Shown one piece after another: positions 1 through 5,541 of a stretch of 8,110 nt of DNA. Under the pieces are notes generated by a model. That model had not been told where the DNA came from, did no database searches, and worked only from the letters and a program-made list of their open reading frames with translations. The number at the start of each line of letters is the position of its first letter. Position 1 is the first letter of the stretch. Position numbers and translations under genes: made by a program. The stretch is from Bacillota bacterium (GTDB lineage: Bacteria; Bacillota; Clostridia; Lachnospirales; Lachnospiraceae): positions 1-8,110 of the forward strand of contig JAEWRS010000537.1 in NCBI GenBank assembly GCA_023398855.1. Reading direction: 5' to 3'.

Positions 1-1
1 G

Positions 2-325
2 GACGAAGAGGTGCAGATGAAGACGAAGAGAATGGAACATGCCAGAATATATTTTGTCTGTGATGTGGGCATGGGCTCCAGTGCCATGGCCGGTGCTCTG
101 TTTAAGAAAAGGCTTAAGCTGGAAGGCTTAACAGGTGTGGAGGTATTCCATGTATCGGCTGACCGCATTCCTGCTGATGCAGATGTCATTGTCTGTCAGA
201 AGGATTTTGCCCGTTTTATATCAGGAATTGATAAACCCTGCTTTACAGTGGATAATTTAACGGACATGTCTGGATATAAAGAACTTCTGAACTGGTTAAT
301 GGGAGGTGGAGAAGGTGGCAGGTAA
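2..325 (+). CDS. Mannitol-type PTS EIIB domain (5' partial, probably the C-terminus of an EIICB permease)
   Basis: This is the phosphocysteine-carrying EIIB of a mannitol-family PTS. It accepts phosphate from EIIA and passes it to the sugar during transport through the membrane EIIC. The signature is FVCDVGMGSSAMAG, with the active Cys encoded at 59-61 followed by the Asp and the GMGSSAM loop typical of MtlA-type EIIB. The remainder, about 90 residues, fits one EIIB domain. The frame is open to the left edge with no stop, and the charged stretch before the domain (DEEVQMKTKR) looks like the linker joining EIIC to EIIB in MtlA, so I read it as the tail of an EIICB. A stand-alone EIIB starting at GTG 11, ATG 17 or ATG 32 is possible, since GAAGAGG at 5-11 could act as a weak ribosome site. 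The end is certain (TAA 323-325) and overlaps the regulator gene by 11 bases, implying co-transcription. Family is confident; sugar specificity is not. Confidence 0.88.
   Translation, partial: DEEVQMKTKRMEHARIYFVCDVGMGSSAMAGALFKKRLKLEGLTGVEVFHVSADRIPADADVIVCQKDFARFISGIDKPCFTVDNLTDMSGYKELLNWLMGGGEGGR
301..306 (+). promoter_or_regulatory. Ribosome binding site deciding the regulator start
   Basis: GGGAGG lies inside the end of the EIIB gene, 8 bases before GTG 315. It would abut or overlap the alternative GTG at 306, so it favours the later start and suggests translational coupling to the upstream PTS gene. Confidence 0.7.
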
Positions 326-2420
326 TGATTTTACTCCCAGGATGCAGCAGATTGTCCTGGCTCTTTTGAATGAGAAGAGCCCTGTTCCTGTAAAACAGCT
401 GGCAGATCAGATCCGTATCAGCAAAAGAACGGTGCAAAGAGAGCTGGAATACATTCCAAAGGCATTAAAAAGGTATGGGCTGACCTTTTGTTCCAAGACA
501 GGTACCGGTATCTGGCTGGAAGGGAACCTTGATCTGATGGAAGCCTTAAAGGCTGAGCTTGAAGCGGATGATGCCCTTGATGTTTCTGACCGGATTGAAC
601 GCCAGAAGCGGCTGATCCTGGAAATCCTCAAGGACAAGACTTTAAAAAAGCTGTATTATTACAGTGATTTATTCGGGGTCAGCGAGGCCACTGTCAGCTC
701 GGATTTAGAGGCAGTAAAGGAGTGGTTTCACAAGTACCGTCTGGAGATCAAGAGAAGGCCTGGGTACGGCGTGTTTATTGAGGGCAGCGAACGGGATTTC
801 CGCCGGGCCCTGCGTGTGTTTATCGACGAAAACATTCATACGGAGATCATACAGGAAATGTATGAGGACAGGAACCAGTCCGTGTTAAAGGTGATTCAGA
901 ATAAAAGTGAGAGGAATATATACAGGATCCTTGATGATGATATTGTAAAACGGGTGACAGCCTGTATTTTAAGGATCAGGGATAAGCGCATACTCAATCT
1001 GACCCAGGATTCCTATCTTGGGCTGGTCATCCATGTGGCAATCGCTGTGAACCGGATCCGCAGGCAGGAGATCATTGAGGAAAATCCTCTGATGGCAGAT
1101 TTTCTGCATAATGACCAGGATTTTGATCTGGCGGAGACCATCACTAAATCTCTGGAAGAGGAATTTCAGATCCAGATACCGAAAGTCGAGTGTGCTTATA
1201 TCTGTCTGCATATCAAAGGCTCCAAGATCCAGCAGCTGAATATTGACGAGAAGTCAAGAGGTGAGATCGAGGAGTCCAGGGAATTGTGGGAAGTTGTCAA
1301 TGAGATGATTGACTGCTATGACGACAACCTTGCCTATCTGTTAAAACAGGATGAGGAATTTGTAATCCAGGGCCTGATAGCCCATTTAAAACCCACTCTG
1401 GTCCGCCTTGCCAACGGAATGAAAATTCAGAATCCTTTGCTGGAACAGATTAAGAAGGATTATCCGTCGATTTTTGAGCGGTGCAGAATGGTTGCAAAGG
1501 TGATTGAAGAACGGTATGGTTATGAGGTGCCGGAACCAGAGATTGGGTTTCTTGCCGTCCACTTTGGTGCGGCAGAGGTTCGGATGGAAAGCAGAAAGGA
1601 AAACAGAAGAAAGGTGAATATCGGCATCGTCTGCGCCAGCGGGATTGGCATATCCCGGCTCATGTCTTCCAAAATTGCCAGAGATTTTTCAGACAGAGTG
1701 GAATTAGCCGTTTATGGAATGACAGACTTATCTCCCTATGTGCTGAGCAAGACTGACTTCTTTGTGTCTACCTTATCCCTTAAGGAGGAAGCTGATATTC
1801 TGTATGTAAGCCCTTTGCTTCCGGCTGACGAGATGGAACGGATTGCAGGAAAGGTGCGGCAGTGTGAATATATGCCGAAAAAGCAGGACAACCAGGAGTT
1901 TACCATTCAGTTGGATCAGGTGAATTTTGTAGCCGTCCAGATTAAGAATATCATTAGGTTTATGGAATACCAGAGAGTAGATAATGGGATCACCTTTGAG
2001 GAACTGCTGATAGCAGTCAGCGAAAAGCTGGCAGCTTACGCGGACAGGCAGCAGATGATTCAGGAAGATATCATGAAACGAGAGGCACTGTGCAGCCAGA
2101 TGTTTCCTGATTTCAGCTTTGCCCTGCTTCATGCCAGGACAGAAGGTGTGGCAAAGCCGGTATTTTCAGTCTGTCAGACAAAAGATGGAAACCCGTTCAG
2201 AAACCCCGGTTTCAAAGGGGTCAGCGTTGTTTTGATCATGCTGGTGCCAAAGGATGAGCATGCGGCGGAAAACAGCGAGATACTGGGTGTGTTAAGTGAG
2301 CGGCTGGTAGAGGAGGAAGAATTCCTGGAAGCAGTAAGGTATAGGGGGAAAGAGGAGATAAGAGCCCTTGTTTCCCAGTATTTAAATCAATATTTTAAAC
2401 ATTATCTGGATAAAATGTAG
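315..2420 (+). CDS. PRD-containing PTS-controlled transcriptional regulator (MtlR/BglG family)
   Basis: A 701-residue DNA-binding activator whose activity is set by PTS phosphorylation. Visible order: winged HTH (about 5-65, with QLADQIRISKRTVQREL), Mga-like HTH (about 95-165, DLFGVSEATVSSDLEAV), PRD1 (about 205-305), PRD2 (about 320-425), an EIIB-like domain (about 434-520) and an EIIA-like domain (about 535-695). All expected phosphorylation residues are present: H240 and H299 in PRD1, H357 (IAHLKP) and H416 (AVHFGA) in PRD2, C440 (IVCASGIGISRL) and H606 (ALLHAR). In MtlR-type proteins, phosphorylation of PRD2 activates while EIIB/EIIA phosphorylation inhibits; that this copy behaves likewise is inference. 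Length and HTH architecture fit MtlR/ManR-type activators and not RNA-binding antiterminators such as LicT, which have an N-terminal CAT domain. I chose GTG 315 because GGGAGG (301-306) sits 8 bases upstream; the in-frame GTG at 306 would overlap that site. It most likely controls the adjacent PTS genes. Confidence 0.92.
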   Translation: MAGNDFTPRMQQIVLALLNEKSPVPVKQLADQIRISKRTVQRELEYIPKALKRYGLTFCSKTGTGIWLEGNLDLMEALKAELEADDALDVSDRIERQKRLILEILKDKTLKKLYYYSDLFGVSEATVSSDLEAVKEWFHKYRLEIKRRPGYGVFIEGSERDFRRALRVFIDENIHTEIIQEMYEDRNQSVLKVIQNKSERNIYRILDDDIVKRVTACILRIRDKRILNLTQDSYLGLVIHVAIAVNRIRRQEIIEENPLMADFLHNDQDFDLAETITKSLEEEFQIQIPKVECAYICLHIKGSKIQQLNIDEKSRGEIEESRELWEVVNEMIDCYDDNLAYLLKQDEEFVIQGLIAHLKPTLVRLANGMKIQNPLLEQIKKDYPSIFERCRMVAKVIEERYGYEVPEPEIGFLAVHFGAAEVRMESRKENRRKVNIGIVCASGIGISRLMSSKIARDFSDRVELAVYGMTDLSPYVLSKTDFFVSTLSLKEEADILYVSPLLPADEMERIAGKVRQCEYMPKKQDNQEFTIQLDQVNFVAVQIKNIIRFMEYQRVDNGITFEELLIAVSEKLAAYADRQQMIQEDIMKREALCSQMFPDFSFALLHARTEGVAKPVFSVCQTKDGNPFRNPGFKGVSVVLIMLVPKDEHAAENSEILGVLSERLVEEEEFLEAVRYRGKEEIRALVSQYLNQYFKHYLDKM

Positions 2421-2437
2421 TGAATGAAAATATCGTT

Positions 2438-2467
2438 AGCCAGGCCCTAAGTGGGTCTGGCTTTTTT
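2438..2467 (+). terminator. Intrinsic terminator after the regulator gene
   Basis: A 10-bp stem (AGCCAGGCCC paired with GGGTCTGGCT, one G-U pair) with a 5-base loop (TAAGT) is followed directly by a run of T (2462-2467). It begins 18 bases after the regulator stop codon. It should end the EIIB-regulator transcript and separate it from the EIIA gene, which has its own promoter. Confidence 0.88.
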
Positions 2468-2478
2468 CATATTTCAGT

Positions 2479-2508
2479 TTTGGCATTATCTGATGGCGCC
2501 AAATGCCA
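2479..2508. promoter_or_regulatory. Dyad-rich operator candidate upstream of the EIIA promoter
   Basis: Nested inverted repeats are visible: TGGCATT (2481-2487) with AATGCCA (2502-2508), TTTGGC (2479-2484) with GCCAAA (2498-2503), and a perfect palindrome TGGCGCCA (2494-2501). In all there are two TGGC and two GCCA half-sites within 28 bases. The block ends 11 bases before the -35 hexamer, where an activator would bind. The regulator encoded just upstream is the obvious candidate ligand. Binding is inferred. The sequence does not match the TTGNCACA-type site I recall for Geobacillus MtlR. Confidence 0.5.
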
Positions 2509-2519
2509 TTTTGTTTTCG

Positions 2520-2549
2520 TTGAAAAAGAGGAGCAGGCACCCCTATAAT
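2520..2549 (+). promoter_or_regulatory. Sigma-A type promoter for the EIIA-kinase-dehydrogenase operon
   Basis: TTGAAA (2520-2525) is separated by 18 bases from a consensus TATAAT (2544-2549). Transcription would start near A2556, giving a leader of about 27 bases that carries the ribosome site. It lies between the upstream terminator and the EIIA start codon, so the second half of the locus can be transcribed on its own. Confidence 0.75.
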
Positions 2550-2568
2550 TTACTTAGAAAGTTGACAC

Positions 2569-2576
2569 AGGAGGGG
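2569..2576 (+). promoter_or_regulatory. Ribosome binding site for the EIIA gene
   Basis: AGGAGGGG is a near-perfect Shine-Dalgarno sequence, 6 bases before GTG 2583. It decides the GTG start, as no in-frame ATG is near. Confidence 0.8.
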
Positions 2577-2582
2577 ACGTAA

Positions 2583-3050
2583 GTGTTTGGAAACGGAAAA
2601 AAGAATGAGGGAAAAAATACAGAACTTTTGGAGCTTAATAATATTCATTTGAATTGCAGACCTGGAAAAAAGGAGGAGGTCATCAGGCGGGTGGGGCAAA
2701 TGCTTTGCCAAAGCGGCTGTGTGGAGGAATCATATATTGATGCAATGCTTAAGAGAGAACTGACATTTTCCACTAATATCGGCAATGGAATCGCACTTCC
2801 TCATGGTGTGGAGGAAGCGAAAAAAGCCATTAAGCGCTCTGGAATTGCTGTTATGGTATTTCCTGAGGGAACAGACTGGGGGGGAGAGTTGGTAAAGCTG
2901 GTCATTGGGATCGCCGGAGCAGGGGAGGAACATTTAGAAATTCTCTCGGTCATTGCAGAATGCCTTGCTGATCCGGCGGATGTGGACCGGATCACCAGGT
3001 GCAGTGCAAAGGAGATCCATACCATGTTTACAGGAAAGGGGTGTTCCTGA
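2583..3050 (+). CDS. Mannitol/fructose-type PTS EIIA component (MtlF-like)
   Basis: A 155-residue cytoplasmic phosphocarrier that takes phosphate from HPr and gives it to the EIIB cysteine. The PTS EIIA type-2 fold is recognised from the active-site segment STNIGNGIALPHG, with the phosphorylated His at residue 74, and from a second conserved His at 117 in GAGEEHLEIL, matching the paired active-site histidines of mannitol EIIA. The length is close to the usual 145-155 residues, with about 15 extra charged residues at the N-terminus. A strong ribosome site supports the GTG start. Its stop overlaps the kinase start by one base (TGATG), so the two are translationally coupled. It is the first gene after its own promoter, and is presumably the partner of the EIIB encoded at the left edge and a phosphate donor to the regulator. 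Sugar specificity cannot be read from it. Confidence 0.92.
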   Translation: MFGNGKKNEGKNTELLELNNIHLNCRPGKKEEVIRRVGQMLCQSGCVEESYIDAMLKRELTFSTNIGNGIALPHGVEEAKKAIKRSGIAVMVFPEGTDWGGELVKLVIGIAGAGEEHLEILSVIAECLADPADVDRITRCSAKEIHTMFTGKGCS

Positions 3051-3985
3051 TGATTGTTACAGTTACCATGAATCCGGCCATCGATAAAACCGTTGATATT
3101 GAGCGGTTTGAGCGCGGGGATTTAAACAGGATCAGACGGGTGGAACTGGATGCCGGAGGCAAGGGCATTAATGTTTCCAAGACCATTAAGGAATTAGGAG
3201 GTGACAGCATTGCCACTGGTTTTGTGGGAGGAACCAGCGGCACGGTCATCAAACAGGTGTTAGCTGATTTAAGCATTCAGACAGATTTCGTGGAAGTAAA
3301 AGGGGAGACAAGAACGAATCTGAAAGTGGTGGAAGAGACGGGAGAAGTGACGGAGCTTAATGAACCTGGACCAAAGGTGTGGGAGGAGCAGCTGGAAGAC
3401 TTGCTTAAAAGGCTGGAGGGCTATGCAAAGCCTGATACCTTATTTGTCCTGGCGGGGAGTGTACCTGCAGGCATACCCACGGATATATACCGCAGGATCA
3501 CGGAGCAGGTTCACAGGAAAGGGGCAAAGGTCCTGCTGGATGCAGACGGCCCGTTATTTTCTGAAGCACTGAAAGCGGGGCCTGATATGTTAAAGCCTAA
3601 CCGCTCAGAACTGGAGCGGCATTACCAGATGGATTACAGGGCTTCCGAGCAGGAACTGGCTGCCATGGGGGAGAAGCTTTTGGATCATGGAGCGGCTATG
3701 ACTGTGATTTCCCTTGGCCAGATGGGCGCCATGTTTTTGACCAGAGAAAAACGGTACCGGTGTCCGGGGCTTCGGGTAAAGGCCCATTCCACTGTTGGAG
3801 CCGGTGATGCCCTGGTAGCTGCCATGGCTTACAGCTGGGATGAAAAGCTTCCGTTAGAAACCTGCATTCGTTTGTGTATGGGAGCTTCCGCAGGTGCGGT
3901 CACAAGCATAGGGACCAAGCCGCCTCACCGAAGCCTGGTAGATGAACTGGTAAAGCAGGTGCAGCTGCTGGAAATTCAGGAGTAA
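3050..3985 (+). CDS. pfkB: PfkB-family sugar-phosphate kinase, 1-phosphofructokinase type
   Basis: A 311-residue cytoplasmic ribokinase-fold kinase of the 1-phosphofructokinase/tagatose-6-phosphate kinase subfamily, which adds a second phosphate to a ketose phosphate using ATP. Diagnostic segments are the N-terminal TMNPAIDKT (residues 6-14, substrate Asp 12), GGKGINVS (36-43), LKPNRSEL (181-188) and the C-terminal TVGAGDALVA (248-257) with the catalytic base Asp 253 and the anion hole. Length equals that of FruK/LacC. The start is ATG 3050, overlapping the EIIA stop by one base, with GGAAAGGGG about 8 bases upstream; an upstream in-frame ATG at 2999 would add 17 residues from inside the EIIA gene and lacks family similarity. 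FruK, LacC and tagatose-1-phosphate kinases are hard to tell apart by motif, so fructose-1-phosphate, tagatose-6-phosphate or another ketose phosphate is possible. The next gene, a dehydrogenase, suggests it acts on that enzyme's ketose-phosphate product. Confidence 0.9.
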   Translation: MIVTVTMNPAIDKTVDIERFERGDLNRIRRVELDAGGKGINVSKTIKELGGDSIATGFVGGTSGTVIKQVLADLSIQTDFVEVKGETRTNLKVVEETGEVTELNEPGPKVWEEQLEDLLKRLEGYAKPDTLFVLAGSVPAGIPTDIYRRITEQVHRKGAKVLLDADGPLFSEALKAGPDMLKPNRSELERHYQMDYRASEQELAAMGEKLLDHGAAMTVISLGQMGAMFLTREKRYRCPGLRVKAHSTVGAGDALVAAMAYSWDEKLPLETCIRLCMGASAGAVTSIGTKPPHRSLVDELVKQVQLLEIQE

Positions 3986-4003
3986 AATTTGATAAATAAG
4001 GTT

Positions 4004-4008
4004 GGAGG
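4004..4008 (+). promoter_or_regulatory. Ribosome binding site deciding the dehydrogenase start
   Basis: GGAGG sits 8 bases before ATG 4017. The alternative in-frame TTG at 4002 would overlap this site and so is unlikely. Confidence 0.75.
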
Positions 4009-4016
4009 ATAGAAAT

Positions 4017-5291
4017 ATGATAACAAAAGCGGTAAGAATGTATGGTACAGATGATTTAAGGCTGGAAGAGTTTGAGCTTCCTCAGATTCAAGAAGATGAA
4101 ATTCTTGTAAAGGTCATGAGTGACAGTATCTGTATGTCCACCTACAAGCTGGTAAAGCAGGGGAAAAAGCATAAAAGAGCGCCCCAAAACATAGATACCA
4201 ACCCCGTGATCGTTGGTCATGAATGCTCAGGGCTTATTGTGGAGGTAGGCAAACGGTGGCAGGATCAATTCCAGCCCGGACAAAAGTTTTCTCTGCAGCC
4301 AGCTTTAAACTACAAGGGGAAGCTGGATTCCCCGGGATATTCTTATGAATTCTGCGGAGGCGCCTGTACGTATTGCATTATGCCAAAGGAGGTCATGGAG
4401 CTGGGCTGCCTGCTTAAATATACGGGAGAGAGCTTTTTTGAGGCTTCTTTAGGAGAACCTATGAGCTGCATCATTGGCGGCTTCCATGCCAATTATCATA
4501 CCAACAAAAGGAATTATGACCATGCAATGGGAACAAAGGCAGATGGAAACATCCTGATCATGGGCGGCTGCGGCCCCATGGGGCTGGGAGCAGTCAGCTA
4601 TGGCCTTCAGTTTGAGAATAAGCCAAAGCGGATTGTGGTTACGGATATCAGCGATGACAGGATTGCCAGGGCAAAGGAAGTAATTACAGAAGAATCTGCA
4701 AAGGAGAGAGGAATTGAGCTTCTTTATGTAAATACAGCAAACCTGTCTGATCCTGTCTCGGAACTGACGGCGCTCACCCATGGCCATGGCTATGATGATG
4801 TGTTTGTATATGCTCCTGTAAAAGAAGTGGTGGAAATGGGAGATAAGCTTCTGGCCTTTGACGGCTGTATGAACTTTTTTGCCGGTCCTTCTGACAGCCA
4901 GTTTAAGGCAGAAATCAATCTTTATAACTGTCATTATACAAGTACCCACATTATGGGGACAACAGGAGGCAATACGGATGATTTGGTGGAGGCCAATGAG
5001 TTGTCCGCAGCAGGAGCCATTGAAGCGGCTGTTATGGTAACCCATGTGGGAGGGATTGACAGCATTGCAGAAGCGACCAAAAATCTGCCTTCCATACCTG
5101 GTGGAAAAAAGCTTACTTATACACAGTTTGATATGCCCTTAACAGCCATTGATGATTTTGAAGAGCTGGGTAAGACGGATCCGCTGTTTAAGAAGCTGAG
5201 CAAAGCCTGCAGGGCCCATAAGGGATTATGGAACGGGGAAGCAGAAAAGGTTCTTTTTGAGCACTTTGGAGTGGATTTAAAGGAATTATAA
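4017..5291 (+). CDS. Zinc-dependent medium-chain dehydrogenase, SorE-like (sugar-/polyol-phosphate oxidoreductase)
   Basis: A 424-residue cytoplasmic oxidoreductase of the MDR (sorbitol/alcohol dehydrogenase) superfamily. It most resembles proteins called L-sorbose-1-phosphate reductase (SorE), which interconvert a ketose phosphate and a hexitol phosphate with NAD(P)H; that assignment is from memory of the family. Catalytic zinc ligands are visible: C39 (SICMS), H68-E69 (GHE) and E147 (LGEP). The Rossmann motif is GGCGPMG (183-189), and Asp 210 (VVTDIS) at the end of the second strand suggests NAD(H) preference. The usual four-Cys structural zinc lobe is absent; the cysteines at 113, 117, 120 and 131 have other spacing. 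The protein is longer than the usual 340-350, mainly through that region and a C-terminal extension. The start ATG 4017 is set by GGAGG. It is the last gene of the EIIA-kinase operon, 31 bases after the kinase, and is followed by a terminator. The exact substrate is unknown. Confidence 0.82.
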   Translation: MITKAVRMYGTDDLRLEEFELPQIQEDEILVKVMSDSICMSTYKLVKQGKKHKRAPQNIDTNPVIVGHECSGLIVEVGKRWQDQFQPGQKFSLQPALNYKGKLDSPGYSYEFCGGACTYCIMPKEVMELGCLLKYTGESFFEASLGEPMSCIIGGFHANYHTNKRNYDHAMGTKADGNILIMGGCGPMGLGAVSYGLQFENKPKRIVVTDISDDRIARAKEVITEESAKERGIELLYVNTANLSDPVSELTALTHGHGYDDVFVYAPVKEVVEMGDKLLAFDGCMNFFAGPSDSQFKAEINLYNCHYTSTHIMGTTGGNTDDLVEANELSAAGAIEAAVMVTHVGGIDSIAEATKNLPSIPGGKKLTYTQFDMPLTAIDDFEELGKTDPLFKKLSKACRAHKGLWNGEAEKVLFEHFGVDLKEL

Positions 5292-5318
5292 TTAAAATAA
5301 GATGTGATTTGGTCACGT

Positions 5319-5358
5319 TGCTGTATCCTTTTTATTGCGGAAAGGATACAGCATTTTT
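5319..5358 (+). terminator. Strong intrinsic terminator after the dehydrogenase
   Basis: A perfect 13-bp stem (TGCTGTATCCTTT at 5319-5331 with AAAGGATACAGCA at 5341-5353), a 9-base loop and TTTTT at 5354-5358. It closes the PTS operon and separates it from the two-component operon. Confidence 0.9.
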
Positions 5359-5432
5359 GATATCTGAGAAAAGAGGATCAGAATTGGAAAATTATAGAAT
5401 AAAACCGAGAAATTATGCGTCAATGTCTTAAA

Positions 5433-5454
5433 TTTTAGAATTGTTTTATAAATT
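5433..5454 (+). repeat. AT-rich 11-bp tandem repeat, possible response-regulator site
   Basis: TTTTAGAATTG (5433-5443) is followed directly by TTTTATAAATT (5444-5454), matching at 8 of 11 positions with an 11-base period. The same stretch holds a 6-bp inverted repeat, AGAATT (5437-5442) with AATTCT (5451-5456). It sits where a -35 element would be, just upstream of an extended -10. OmpR-type regulators commonly bind direct repeats about one helical turn apart, so autoregulation by the downstream regulator is a reasonable inference. AT-rich DNA gives such repeats by chance fairly often. Confidence 0.35.
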
Positions 5455-5468
5455 CTCTTGTCCAAGTG

Positions 5469-5477
5469 TGTTATAAT
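5469..5477 (+). promoter_or_regulatory. Extended -10 promoter of the two-component operon
   Basis: TGTTATAAT is a consensus extended -10 (TGn then TATAAT at 5472-5477). No good -35 hexamer lies 16-18 bases upstream, which fits an extended -10 or activator-assisted promoter. Transcription would start near A5484. Confidence 0.6.
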
Positions 5478-5541
5478 ACCCGTATGTAATATTAATTTTT
5501 CGTTATAAATGAAGATTCAGAGCATGGGAGAGACGAGAATA

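Noticed and set aside
2438..2467. Possible RNA antiterminator (RAT) switch at the terminator, as in BglG/LicT control
   Set aside because: The adjacent regulator has two DNA-binding HTH domains and no CAT RNA-binding domain, and I see no alternative stem overlapping the terminator. The hairpin sits after the regulator gene and before a separate promoter, so it looks constitutive.
2562..2567. TTGACA, a consensus -35 hexamer just before the EIIA gene
   Set aside because: No -10 element follows at 16-18 bases, where the EIIA coding region already begins. The upstream TTGAAA/TATAAT pair explains the promoter better.
4449..5045. Open frame of 198 codons on the minus strand within the dehydrogenase gene
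   Set aside because: It lies wholly antisense to a well-conserved enzyme gene, has no convincing ribosome site, and its translation (rich in His, Ile and Cys, with no motif) looks like a codon-bias shadow.
5458..5463. TTGTCC as a -35 for the two-component promoter
   Set aside because: It is only 8 bases from the TATAAT, far too close to function as a -35; the extended -10 (TGn) explains the promoter without it.
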